Assembly: GCA_900546835.1 (NCBI GenBank)
Contig: UREH01000003.1
Span: 1 to 35,158 of the forward strand
Origin: an uncultured Porphyromonadaceae bacterium
GTDB lineage: Bacteria > Bacteroidota > Bacteroidia > Bacteroidales > Muribaculaceae
Length of the DNA: 35,158 nucleotides
Direction: 5' to 3'
The translations under genes were made by a program, and so were the position numbers. This document shows, one piece after another, positions 22,349-30,333 of this stretch; position 1 is the stretch's first letter; the number at the start of each line of letters is the position of its first letter. The notes beneath the pieces were generated by a model. That model saw only the letters and a list, made by a program, of their open reading frames with translations, ran no database searches and was not told where the DNA came from.

Positions 22349-23842
22349 TCAGGCGAATTTTGAAAAGTCGGTTTTGCGCATGTCGCCCGACGAGGCGAAT
22401 TCCGTATGGAAGGCGAATGCGGCGTTGAGTGTGGCGGGTGTCTGTCCACCTTTGCTCAGGCGCAGATACTCGCGCAGGAGCGGACGGTAGTCGGGGTGGG
22501 CGCAATTCTCGATAATCGCGTAGGCGCGCTGCTCGGGATCTTTGGCACGAAGGTCGGCGATGCCCTGGTCGGTAATGAGGATGTCGACGGAGTGCTCGCT
22601 GTGGTCGATGTGCGACACCATCGGGACGATGTTGCTGATCAGACCGCCTTTAGTCACCGACGGACACGAGAATATGGAAATATAGGCGTTGCGGCAGAAG
22701 TCGCCCGAGCCGCCGATGCCGTTCATCATGCGTGTGCCCAGCACATGGGTGGAGTTTACGCAACCGAATATGTCGGCTTCAAGAGCTGTGTTCATGGCGA
22801 TTACGCCGAGGCGGCGGATTACTTCGGGGTTATTGGAAATCTCGGCCGGACGGAGCATAATCTTGTCGTGGAAGAAATCGAGGTCGGCGAAGAGCTGGCT
22901 CTCCACATCGTCGGAGAATGTCATAGAGCATGTGGAGGCGAAGGTGCATTTGCCCGAGCGCAGCAACTGGAGCACGGAATCCTGGATAACTTCGGTATAC
23001 ATCATGAAGTTAGGCAGCTCCTTGTCGAGGCAGAGATAGTTGAGCACGGCGTTGGCCACATTGCCCACTCCGCTCTGAAGGGGAAGAAATTCCTTGGGGA
23101 TACGCCCCTGGCGGTATTCATTGATAAGGAATTCCACCACGTTGGCACCGATGCGCTCGGAAACCTCGTCGGGTTGAGTGAAGGATTTCACGCCATCGAG
23201 GGAGTTGGTACGCACGATGCCGACAACTTTCGAGGGATCGATTTTCAGTGTGGGGCGGCCGATACGGTCGTTGGGAGCATAGATGGGAATCTCGCGGCGA
23301 CGAGGAGGATCCTGGGGCACATATATGTCGTGCATGCCGAGCAGCGACTGGGGGAGGGCTTCGTTAAGCTCTATGAATATTTTTTTTGCGCGCGAAGCGT
23401 AGGTGGGAACGTTGCCAAGGCCGCATCCGAGAAGCACCTCGCCGTCTTCAGAAATTGCAGCGGCTTCGATAATGGCTATATCGGTCGGGCCGTAGAATCC
23501 ATAGCGCGTTTCCTGTGCCATTTCCGACAGATGGCGGTCGAAATAGTGCGCATCGTGGGAATTGATGCGTTTGCGCAGATCGGGAGTGTTCTGATAGGGG
23601 GCGCGCATATTGATGGCGTTGTTGCGGGCCAGCATGCCGTCCACATGGTCGTTGGTCGAGGCGCCGGTGAAAATGTTGACCTTGAACTCACGTCCCTGCT
23701 CATGCTCGCGGGCGGCTTTCAGGGCTACTTCTTCGGTGATGGCTTTAGGGTTGCCGGGGGCGGTGAAGCCCGACAGGCCGAGTGTGTCGCCATTCTGAAT
23801 CATTTCGGCCGCTTCCTTGGCCGTAATAAAATCGTAAGCCAT
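22349..23842 (-). CDS. Acetyl-CoA hydrolase/transferase (succinate:acetate CoA-transferase type)
   Basis: This 497-residue class I CoA-transferase of the Cat1/ScpC/AarC group moves CoA between succinate, acetate and propionate. Visible motifs are the N-terminal GDTLGLSGFTAPGNPKAI, the GLGNVPTYASRAKK segment, the CoA-binding QSGVGNVANAVLNYL (256-270), the catalytic glutamate Glu284 in MYTEVIQDSV, and the C-terminal SVDILITDQGIADLRAKDP. The exact acyl specificity cannot be read. In Bacteroidales, succinate/propionate metabolism is the natural context, matching the carboxyltransferase at 17547. It is expressed from a promoter sharing a palindrome with that of miaB. Confidence 0.94.
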   Translation of the reverse strand: MAYDFITAKEAAEMIQNGDTLGLSGFTAPGNPKAITEEVALKAAREHEQGREFKVNIFTGASTNDHVDGMLARNNAINMRAPYQNTPDLRKRINSHDAHYFDRHLSEMAQETRYGFYGPTDIAIIEAAAISEDGEVLLGCGLGNVPTYASRAKKIFIELNEALPQSLLGMHDIYVPQDPPRRREIPIYAPNDRIGRPTLKIDPSKVVGIVRTNSLDGVKSFTQPDEVSERIGANVVEFLINEYRQGRIPKEFLPLQSGVGNVANAVLNYLCLDKELPNFMMYTEVIQDSVLQLLRSGKCTFASTCSMTFSDDVESQLFADLDFFHDKIMLRPAEISNNPEVIRRLGVIAMNTALEADIFGCVNSTHVLGTRMMNGIGGSGDFCRNAYISIFSCPSVTKGGLISNIVPMVSHIDHSEHSVDILITDQGIADLRAKDPEQRAYAIIENCAHPDYRPLLREYLRLSKGGQTPATLNAAFAFHTEFASSGDMRKTDFSKFA

Positions 23843-23893
23843 TATAATCTGTGTCTGGGTTTTTTATGGTACGGGGTTGTTTGTCGATGACGG

Positions 23894-23925
23894 TTTGGCT
23901 AAAATCCGTAAAGTTTGTAATTTTG
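23894..23925 (+). promoter_or_regulatory. miaB promoter
   Basis: TTTG (23894-23897), 20 nt, TAATTTTG (23918-23925) is a full consensus Bacteroidetes promoter. The predicted start near 23932 leaves a leader of about 98 nt. Its -7 box is the left half of a perfect palindrome. Confidence 0.85.
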
Positions 23926-23939
23926 CACAAAATTACAAA
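23914..23939. repeat. Perfect 12-bp palindrome carrying two opposed -7 boxes
   Basis: TTTGTAATTTTG (23914-23925), CA, then CAAAATTACAAA (23928-23939) is a perfect inverted repeat. Each arm contains TAATTTTG, so both strands read the same -7 element. Confidence 0.9.
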
Positions 23940-23958
23940 TAAAGTGCCTCACCCCAAA
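23928..23958 (-). promoter_or_regulatory. CoA-transferase promoter
   Basis: On the minus strand TTTG (23958-23955), 19 nt, TAATTTTG (23935-23928) is a full consensus promoter, pointing at the gene starting at 23842, with a leader near 80 nt. It overlaps the miaB promoter on the opposite strand. Confidence 0.8.
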
Positions 23959-24029
23959 ATCCGGGAAGTTGTTTTAGAGCATAAAAGGGCTTCCGCTACT
24001 TTTTTCGGGAGAGAAAAGGAACATAAAAG

Positions 24030-25361
24030 ATGAAATCCAAGAAACTTTACATAGAGACCTACGGATGCCAGATGAATGTGGCCGACAGTGAGGTTGTCGC
24101 ATCGATTATGGAGACAATCGGATATGAGCAGATAGCCGACGCCTCGGAGGCTGATGCTGTGCTTCTGAATACCTGCTCCATCCGCGACAACGCCGAGCAG
24201 AAGATTCACGCGCGTCTGGCCGAACTGAATGCACGTCGTCGCGCACGGGATGGAAAGCGGTTTGCCATAGGGGTAATCGGCTGTATGGCCGAACGTGCGA
24301 AGACGGATCTTATCGAGAATTGCGGTGTGGATCTCGTGGCTGGTCCGGATGCATATCTTGACCTCCCTAACCTTATGGCTTCGGTCGAAGCGGGCCACAA
24401 GGCTATAAATGTAAATCTCAGTACTACCGAAACCTACCGCGACGTGATTCCCACGAGACTCGGCTCAAACGGTGTGGGTGGATTCGTCAGCATAATGCGC
24501 GGCTGCAACAACTTCTGTTCGTACTGCATTGTGCCCTACACCCGCGGACGAGAGCGCAGCCGGGAGTTGCAAAGCATTCTCAACGAGGTCGACGACCTGC
24601 GCCGACGCGGTTTTAAGGAAGTTACCCTGCTCGGGCAGAATGTAAACAGCTATCGTTTTGTCGATGCCGACGGCATGGTTACGGATTTTCCCCGGCTGCT
24701 CGCAACGGTAGCGGAGTTCGCTCCCGAAATGCGCGTGCGTTTCACCACTTCGCATCCCAAGGATATGAGCGACGGGACAATTGATGTTATCGCAGCCCAT
24801 CCCAACATATGCCGCCATATCCATCTGCCTGTTCAGTCGGGAAGCAATGCCGTGCTCAAGGCCATGAACCGCAAATATACCCGCGAATGGTATATGGGCC
24901 GTATCGAAGCGATCCGAAGCCGGATTCCGGAGTGTGGCATTTCCACAGATCTCTTCACGGGGTTTCATGGCGAGACGGAAGAGGATTTTCAGCTGACGCT
25001 CGAACTTATGCGTGAGGCTCGTTTTGACTCGGCGTTTATGTTCAAATATTCAGAGCGACCGGGCACGCTGGCTGCGCGTACGATGCCCGACAATGTGCCC
25101 GACGAGGTGAAGACCGAGCGGCTCAACCGCATGATAGCGTTGCAGAACGAGCTTTCGGCCGCATCCAATCTCTCCGATGTAGGAAAGACATTCGAGGTAC
25201 TTGTGGAAGGGTTCTCCAAACGTAGCCGCGAGCAGCTTATGGGCCGCACGAGTCAGAACAAGGCGGCAGTGTTCCCGCGTGGCGACCATAAGAAGGGCGA
25301 TTTCGTCAGAGTGCGTGTAGTCGGGGCCTCTTCCGCTACACTTCTATGTGAGGAAGCGTAG
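24030..25361 (+). CDS. miaB: tRNA-2-methylthio-N6-dimethylallyladenosine synthase
   Basis: MiaB is a radical-SAM methylthiotransferase that converts i6A37 to ms2i6A37 in tRNAs reading UNN codons. At 443 residues it is full length. The N-terminal domain has the three auxiliary-cluster cysteines Cys13 (YGCQMN), Cys49 (NTCSIR) and Cys85 (GCMAER). The radical-SAM cluster is CNNFCSYC (Cys159, Cys163, Cys166). The C-terminal TRAM domain includes FEVLVEGFSKRSREQLMGRT. The YGCQMN start and the RGRERSR sequence separate it from RimO and MtaB. It is the first gene of a plus-strand series and has its own promoter. Confidence 0.97.
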   Translation: MKSKKLYIETYGCQMNVADSEVVASIMETIGYEQIADASEADAVLLNTCSIRDNAEQKIHARLAELNARRRARDGKRFAIGVIGCMAERAKTDLIENCGVDLVAGPDAYLDLPNLMASVEAGHKAINVNLSTTETYRDVIPTRLGSNGVGGFVSIMRGCNNFCSYCIVPYTRGRERSRELQSILNEVDDLRRRGFKEVTLLGQNVNSYRFVDADGMVTDFPRLLATVAEFAPEMRVRFTTSHPKDMSDGTIDVIAAHPNICRHIHLPVQSGSNAVLKAMNRKYTREWYMGRIEAIRSRIPECGISTDLFTGFHGETEEDFQLTLELMREARFDSAFMFKYSERPGTLAARTMPDNVPDEVKTERLNRMIALQNELSAASNLSDVGKTFEVLVEGFSKRSREQLMGRTSQNKAAVFPRGDHKKGDFVRVRVVGASSATLLCEEA

Positions 25362-25387
25362 TATTTACACTAATTTATGTTAAAAGG

Positions 25388-25419
25388 GTTGACATCGGCT
25401 ATCTGCGGTTGTAAATTTG
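25388..25419 (+). promoter_or_regulatory. ftsX operon promoter
   Basis: GTTG (25388-25391), 20 nt, TAAATTTG (25412-25419) closely matches the Bacteroidetes consensus and lies about 70 bp before the ftsX ATG. Confidence 0.75.
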
Positions 25420-25490
25420 CATCAATTTGGCCGATAAGGGCGCATCGCGCCGTCCGACGGCTGCAATTCGTGAAAAAGATTGTTAATTAG

Positions 25491-26363
25491 ATGAAAGAAT
25501 CCCGGCAACATCGCCTGACAGGATGGGGCGACCATATCACCTCGACAGTTTCAGTCACTCTGGTTCTCTTTATCCTCGGGCTTGTAGGATTTGTGAATAT
25601 CACTTTCCACGGTGTGAGCCGTCAGTTGAAAGAGAAAATAGGTTTTACGGTAGTACTTGCTGACAGTATTTCGTCTCAGACCGCCGATTCGCTGACTGCC
25701 GTCTGCTCGGCTTCGCGTTATATATCCGAATATCAGTATCTCTCGGCCGACGACGTCCTTGCGCAGGAAACCCAAGGCGACGGAGCCGAACTTGTGGAAC
25801 TCCTCGGAGTAAATCCCTATGCTCCGATGATTGAAATAAAGGTAAAGGAGGCTTATGCGAATGTCGACAGTGTGGCGGCTATATGTGCCCGCTGGCAGTC
25901 CGCCGACTGCGTGGCCGAGGTGACCGCAAACAGCGAGCTTATCCGCGATCTCAACCGGAATGCCGGTCTGATAAACACCATTCTCATAGTGATGGCCGCC
26001 GCACTTCTTCTTATTTCGTTCGTTTTGATAAACAATACCGTACGACTGACGGTGTATTCCCGCAGATTTCTTATTCACACCATGAAACTTGTAGGTGCTA
26101 CAGACGCATTCATCCGTAGGCCTTTTCTGCTGCGTAATGCATTGCAGGGGCTGATTGCAGGAATTGTGGCCTCGGGCTGTCTGGCAGCCTTCATGATATG
26201 GGCGCGATCACTCGGAATGGGTGTGGAGACGGTGCTCGACTGGGAATCGGCAGCTTTCGTATTCGCAACAATTATAGTGCTTGGCATAATCATATGCGTT
26301 GTGGCGGCCTTTATTACCACCGGACGCTACCTGCACAAAAGCTACGACGAGATGTTCGACTGA
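25491..26363 (+). CDS. ftsX: Cell-division permease FtsX
   Basis: FtsX is the membrane subunit of the FtsEX complex that controls septal peptidoglycan hydrolases. At 290 residues it has the expected layout: a cytoplasmic N-terminus, TM1 (about 20-38, VSVTLVLFILGLVGFVNI), an extracytoplasmic domain with EYQYLSADDVLAQ and LGVNPYAPMIEIKV, then three TM helices. The conserved cytoplasmic MKLVGATDAFIRRPFLLRN motif is present. ftsE is not adjacent, as is usual in this phylum. DUF3098 follows after 24 bp and uppP follows that. Confidence 0.92.
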   Translation: MKESRQHRLTGWGDHITSTVSVTLVLFILGLVGFVNITFHGVSRQLKEKIGFTVVLADSISSQTADSLTAVCSASRYISEYQYLSADDVLAQETQGDGAELVELLGVNPYAPMIEIKVKEAYANVDSVAAICARWQSADCVAEVTANSELIRDLNRNAGLINTILIVMAAALLLISFVLINNTVRLTVYSRRFLIHTMKLVGATDAFIRRPFLLRNALQGLIAGIVASGCLAAFMIWARSLGMGVETVLDWESAAFVFATIIVLGIIICVVAAFITTGRYLHKSYDEMFD

Positions 26364-26387
26364 TATAACAGACTTCACAAAGTATTT

Positions 26388-26681
26388 ATGGCTATAGATA
26401 TTAAAAAAACAACAATAGGCTCCCGGAAAGCCGACCATGCTCTCACACGGGAGGCGGCATCGGAATATCCTCTCGGACGCAGGAATTTCATATATATGAT
26501 TATCGCGGCAATACTGATTGTGGGCGGTTTTCTGCTGATGCTCGGCGGCAGTTCCACCGATGAGTTCAACCCCGACATTTTCAGTGTAAGGCGTATAGTC
26601 GTAGGTCCTACGATAGCCTTTATAGGGTTTGTGAGTATGGCGGTCGCCATCATTCTGAAACCCGGCAAAAGCGATAAGTAA
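26388..26681 (+). CDS. DUF3098 domain-containing membrane protein
   Basis: This 97-residue protein has two transmembrane helices (about 33-53 and 71-91) and carries the family core YPLGRRNFIYMIIAAILIVGG, with the FNPDIFSVRRIVVGP loop between. Its function is unknown. It is nearly always found between ftsX and uppP in Bacteroidetes, suggesting a role in division or cell-wall synthesis, by inference only. It lies 24 bp after ftsX. Confidence 0.9.
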   Translation: MAIDIKKTTIGSRKADHALTREAASEYPLGRRNFIYMIIAAILIVGGFLLMLGGSSTDEFNPDIFSVRRIVVGPTIAFIGFVSMAVAIILKPGKSDK

Positions 26682-26685
26682 TTCC

Positions 26686-26706
26686 AAGCCGGTTAAGGGC
26701 CGGTTT
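26686..26706 (+). terminator. Possible weak terminator between DUF3098 and uppP genes
   Basis: AAGCCGG (26686-26692) pairs with CCGGTTT (26700-26706), including one G-U pair, and T-rich sequence follows. The stem is short, so partial readthrough to uppP is likely. Confidence 0.3.
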
Positions 26707-26734
26707 TCATCTTGAATCACACAAAGAACAGACT

Positions 26735-27577
26735 ATGAATTGGCTCGACGCCTTGATTCTCGGCATAGTGCAGGGACTTGCAGAATATCTTCCCATCAGT
26801 TCAAGCGGACATCTCGAGATTTTCAACCATCTTCTTGGCTCCCGGCTTGCAGGAGCCGATTCACTGCAGTTCGATGTGGTGCTCCATGTGGCCACGGTGC
26901 TGTCGACTATAGTAGTGCTGTGGCGTAAATTCGTACCGCTGTGCAAGTCGTTCTTTACTTTCCGACGCGATGAGAACACAGCATATGTCTGGAAACTGTT
27001 GTTATCGTGTATCCCTGTAGGGATAGTGGGTATATGCTTCAAGGATCAGGTCGAAGCATTTTTCGGGGTTTCTGCCGATGGTGGAAATAACCTGACACTT
27101 GTAGGAATCTGCCTGTGTGTCACCGCTGCTCTGCTTTCGTTCGCATACTTTTTCCGTACACGCCCTCTGATGGCGACTCGCCGCGAGGGTCGCGACATAA
27201 CGTGGTCCGACGCATTTATAATCGGTATCGCCCAGGCAGTGGCCGTTCTTCCCGGTCTCAGCCGGTCGGGCTCTACGATTGCAACGGGAATTCTGCTCGG
27301 CGACAACCGTGAGCGCGTGGCCCAGTTCTCGTTTTTCATGGTAGTGATTCCCATTCTCGGCCAGGCGCTTCTCGATCTTGTAAAAGTGCTTGGCGCCGCT
27401 CCGGGCGAGGCTGAATCGCCTGTGGGCTTCACGGCTATGGCAGTAGGCTTTATGGCCGCTTTCATTGTGGGCTGCATTGCTTGCAACTGGATGCTGAATC
27501 TTGTAAAAAAGGGTAAACTTGTGTGGTTCGCCGTCTACTGTGTCGTGGTAGGTGTGCTTTGCATTGTTCTCGCCTGA
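26735..27577 (+). CDS. uppP: Undecaprenyl-diphosphatase UppP (BacA)
   Basis: UppP dephosphorylates undecaprenyl pyrophosphate on the outer face of the inner membrane, recycling the lipid carrier for peptidoglycan and O-antigen, and confers bacitracin resistance. At 280 residues it is typical. Motif 1 is ILGIVQGLAEYLPISSSGHL (8-27; Glu17 and His26), and motif 2 is VLPGLSRSGSTIATGILLG, which supplies the catalytic Ser and Arg. Eight or so hydrophobic helices are visible. It is followed 9 bp later by truB. Confidence 0.95.
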   Translation: MNWLDALILGIVQGLAEYLPISSSGHLEIFNHLLGSRLAGADSLQFDVVLHVATVLSTIVVLWRKFVPLCKSFFTFRRDENTAYVWKLLLSCIPVGIVGICFKDQVEAFFGVSADGGNNLTLVGICLCVTAALLSFAYFFRTRPLMATRREGRDITWSDAFIIGIAQAVAVLPGLSRSGSTIATGILLGDNRERVAQFSFFMVVIPILGQALLDLVKVLGAAPGEAESPVGFTAMAVGFMAAFIVGCIACNWMLNLVKKGKLVWFAVYCVVVGVLCIVLA

Positions 27578-27586
27578 TATATTGAG

Positions 27587-28390
27587 ATGAAACCGGTTCA
27601 AGGAGAGATAATCGTTGTCGACAAGCCGCTTGGGTGGTCGTCGTTCCACGTGGTGAAGAAACTGCGCGGAGCTTTGACCTCGCGGCTGCGCAAGGCCGGA
27701 GTGAGAAAGCTCAAGGTGGGGCATGCCGGCACTCTCGATCCTCTTGCCTCGGGCGTGATGATTGTTTGCACCGGAAAGGCGACCAAGGAGATCGAGCGTC
27801 TGCAGAGTGGTGTGAAAGAATATATCGCCGACATCCGGCTGGGGGCTACGACTCCCTCGTTCGACCGAGAGACCCCGGTCGACGCTACATTCCCCACGGA
27901 GCACATCACACGCGAGGCAGTGGAAAATGCCCTTAAGGGATTTATAGGAAGAATAGAGCAGATTCCCCCTGACTATTCGGCCTGCAAGGTCGACGGTCAC
28001 CGCGCCTACAAAATGGCCCGGAAAGGAGAGGCGGTGGAGCTTAAACCGAAAGTTATCGTGATAGATTCCATAGAGATGCTTGACTTCGAGGGGACTCTGC
28101 TGGTGTTGCGGATTGTATGCAGCAAAGGAACCTATATACGGTCGGTGGCACGCGATATCGGCGTGGCATTGCATACGGGAGCGTATCTTGAAAATTTACG
28201 CCGCACGCAGGTAGGGGAAGCACGGATAGAGGATGCTCTCTCCATACCTAAGGCAGTGGGTATTCTTCTTTCGGCGCCATGTACTGTCGAGGATGATAAG
28301 GGCAATGAGATTGTTGTAGAACCGATGGCGGTGCCTCAGGATTTCATGCTCAACGAAAAAGCCGACATCAAGCCTTTCGACGAGCGGTAG
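27587..28390 (+). CDS. truB: tRNA pseudouridine(55) synthase
   Basis: TruB forms pseudouridine 55 in the T-loop of tRNAs. At 267 residues it is normal length. It begins GEIIVVDKPLGWSSFHVVKK and carries the catalytic VGHAGTLDPLASGVM with Asp51. The motif QIPPDYSACKVDGHRAYKMAR and the CSKGTYIRSVARDIG segment are characteristic of the family. It starts 9 bp after uppP and is probably cotranscribed with it. Confidence 0.96.
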   Translation: MKPVQGEIIVVDKPLGWSSFHVVKKLRGALTSRLRKAGVRKLKVGHAGTLDPLASGVMIVCTGKATKEIERLQSGVKEYIADIRLGATTPSFDRETPVDATFPTEHITREAVENALKGFIGRIEQIPPDYSACKVDGHRAYKMARKGEAVELKPKVIVIDSIEMLDFEGTLLVLRIVCSKGTYIRSVARDIGVALHTGAYLENLRRTQVGEARIEDALSIPKAVGILLSAPCTVEDDKGNEIVVEPMAVPQDFMLNEKADIKPFDER

Positions 28391-28469
28391 CACCGCGGAA
28401 GATACAGGCTGATGAAGTTTCATATAAAAGACAACCGAAAACAATACTAAATAACAAAGCTTAGACGAA

Positions 28470-29522
28470 ATGAAGCTTTCCCAGTTCAAATACAAATTGC
28501 CCGAAGAGCTGATAGCTCAATATCCGTCGGCCGAACGCGGCGACAGCAAGCTTATGGTAGTTCATCGCAAAAGTGGCGAAATCGAGCATCTTGCTTTTCG
28601 CGATATCCTCCGGTTCTTCGATGAGGGAGATGTGATGGTGTTTAATGATACCAAAGTGTTTCCGGCCCGTCTGTTTGGCAATAAGGAGAAAACCGGCGCC
28701 CGCATTGAGGTTTTCCTCCTGCGCGAACTCAATACGGAGCATAAACTTTGGGACGTTCTTGTCGAGCCGGCCCGCAAGATCCGAATAGGCAACAAACTTT
28801 ATTTCGGCGACGATGAATCGATGGTGGCCGAGGTAATCGACAACACAACCTCGCGCGGACGCACCCTGCGATTCCTCTACGACGGAAGTCATGAGGAATT
28901 CAAGGCCAATCTCTTCAGGCTTGGTTCCACGCCGCTTCCCGAATATATAAAGCGGGAGCCCGAAGAGGTTGATGTCGACCGTTATCAGACGATATTCGCC
29001 AAAAACGAGGGGGCAGTGGTAGCTCCGTCGGCCGGTATCCATTTCAGCCGCGAAATTATGAAGCGTCTGGAGATTAAAGGTGTCGAACAGGGATTTATTA
29101 CTGTTCACAGCGGTCTGGGCGCATTCCGGGAAATCGATGTGGAGGATCTTACCAAACATCGAATGGATTCGGAGGAGATGAGCGTCAGTCAGGAGCTTGT
29201 GGATATGGTGAACCATGCCAAAGACTGCGGCAAACAGGTTTGCGCCGTAGGCACTTCCACTCTTCGCGGAATCGCGAGCGCCGTAAGCATGGGCGGCCAT
29301 ATGAAGACTTATACCGGCTGGACCAATAAGTTTATTTTCCCTCCTTACGATTTCACGGTCTCGACCGCTCTGGTGACGGGTTTCCATCTGCCGTACTCCA
29401 CCATGCTCATGATGGTATGCGCTTTCGGAGGGTATCAGCTTATTATGAAGGCATATCAGGAAGCTATGGAACAAGGGTATAAGTTCGGCGCCTACGGCGA
29501 CGCAATGCTGATAATCGACTGA
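28470..29522 (+). CDS. queA: S-adenosylmethionine:tRNA ribosyltransferase-isomerase
   Basis: QueA transfers and isomerises the ribosyl group of SAM to 7-aminomethyl-7-deazaguanine in tRNA, giving epoxyqueuosine at position 34. At 350 residues it is full length. Family segments are the N-terminal [38 protein letters not shown], and [20 protein letters not shown] with the conserved [12 protein letters not shown]. The C-terminus has FIFPPYDF and [17 protein letters not shown]. It lies 79 bp after truB with no clear promoter between. Confidence 0.96.
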   Translation: MKLSQFKYKLPEELIAQYPSAERGDSKLMVVHRKSGEIEHLAFRDILRFFDEGDVMVFNDTKVFPARLFGNKEKTGARIEVFLLRELNTEHKLWDVLVEPARKIRIGNKLYFGDDESMVAEVIDNTTSRGRTLRFLYDGSHEEFKANLFRLGSTPLPEYIKREPEEVDVDRYQTIFAKNEGAVVAPSAGIHFSREIMKRLEIKGVEQGFITVHSGLGAFREIDVEDLTKHRMDSEEMSVSQELVDMVNHAKDCGKQVCAVGTSTLRGIASAVSMGGHMKTYTGWTNKFIFPPYDFTVSTALVTGFHLPYSTMLMMVCAFGGYQLIMKAYQEAMEQGYKFGAYGDAMLIID

Positions 29523-29524
29523 TT

Positions 29525-30046
29525 ATGATTGAAAACGAACGTTCGTCGCGCTTAGAGCGAGTTGTTGCCGTGGGCCATGCGATGCTTACGGCGGCACGTA
29601 CAGCTCCAAAAGGAAAAGGTGTCGACATTCTTGAATGCGCTCTGGTTACAGGCGACGACATACGTCGACTTTCCGAATCAATGCTTGAGCTTCACCGCCT
29701 TACGGGGCGCGGAGTCTATGCCCGCGACGGCCACAATATCCTGCAGGCCGACGCAGTAGTCGTAATTGCCACACGGTCGCTTCCGCTTGGCCTGAATTGC
29801 GCCCATTGCGGGTTCCCGACGTGCGACGATAAGCCTGCCAACGTTCCATGTGCCGTCAATTGCGTGGATGTGGGAATCGCCATCGGTTCGGCGGTTTCGG
29901 TTGCCGCTGACCATCGTGTGGACTGCCGTGTATGGTTTTCGGCCGGTATGGCTGCCGAGCGGCTGAATCTTCTTCCTGGGTGCTCGCAGTATTATTGCAT
30001 CCCTTTGAGTGCCACTTCTAAAAATCCGTTTTTCGACCGTCAGTAG
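29525..30046 (+). CDS. DUF2148 ferredoxin-domain protein
   Basis: This 173-residue protein of the DUF2148/COG4739 group is annotated as containing a ferredoxin-like domain. A cysteine cluster lies at Cys92, Cys95, Cys100, Cys109 and Cys113 (NCAHCGFPTCDDKP, then PCAVNCVDVGIAIGSAV), suggesting an Fe-S cluster. Other Cys are at 38, 134, 153 and 158. Biochemical function is unknown. It starts 2 bp after the queA stop, so it is probably translationally linked to it. The redox need of queuosine maturation is one idea, unsupported by sequence alone. Confidence 0.88.
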   Translation: MIENERSSRLERVVAVGHAMLTAARTAPKGKGVDILECALVTGDDIRRLSESMLELHRLTGRGVYARDGHNILQADAVVVIATRSLPLGLNCAHCGFPTCDDKPANVPCAVNCVDVGIAIGSAVSVAADHRVDCRVWFSAGMAAERLNLLPGCSQYYCIPLSATSKNPFFDRQ

Positions 30047-30080
30047 TCGTTGGCGCCAGGCGCCCTCCTCAACAGGATAA

Positions 30081-30125
30081 ATAAGCCGGTGTTTCAAAAT
30101 ACAATATTTTGAAACACCGGCTTAT
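30081..30125. terminator. 21-bp perfect hairpin, bidirectional terminator
   Basis: ATAAGCCGGTGTTTCAAAATA (positions 30081-30101) is perfectly complementary to 30105-30125 with only a 3-nt loop. It lies 35 bp after the DUF2148 stop and is followed on the minus strand by TTATTTATCC. It can end transcription from the left, and minus-strand transcripts past the AraC gene. Confidence 0.75.
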
Positions 30126-30226
30126 CTTCCATTGGAAGGAATGCATTTTCTTAGTCTTGATTAAAGTGCAAAAGGCTTGTTGTGGTTAATGAAGTATGAT
30201 AAACAGTACGTAATGTTTCTCTGTCG

Positions 30227-30234
30227 CAAAGTTA
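30227..30234 (-). promoter_or_regulatory. Orphan -7-like box in the DUF2148-AraC gap
   Basis: TAACTTTG on the minus strand matches the Bacteroidetes -7 consensus but has no clear -33. No gene follows before the 30081-30125 hairpin, so it could start a non-coding RNA of about 140 nt. It may also be chance. The rest of 30126-30333 shows nothing I can identify. Confidence 0.25.
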
Positions 30235-30333
30235 CGTTTTCCGCTACGGCCGGGCGGTCACATGATGTATATATCGCGTAGCAACGGATAAAACCGCTGG
30301 TCGCAATTTGTAAACCGGATAGTAATACTACGC

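Noticed and set aside
22406..23890. 494-residue plus-strand frame opposite the CoA-transferase
   Set aside because: It has no recognisable motif and is wholly antisense to a confidently identified enzyme; it also runs into its promoter region.
23971..23980. GTTTTAGAGC, resembling the start of a type II CRISPR repeat
   Set aside because: It is a single occurrence with no spacers, second repeat or cas genes; it lies in the miaB leader.
27002..28174. 390-residue minus-strand frame opposite uppP and truB
   Set aside because: It spans two conserved genes and their junction on the other strand; its composition (His/Arg-rich) is that of a shadow frame.
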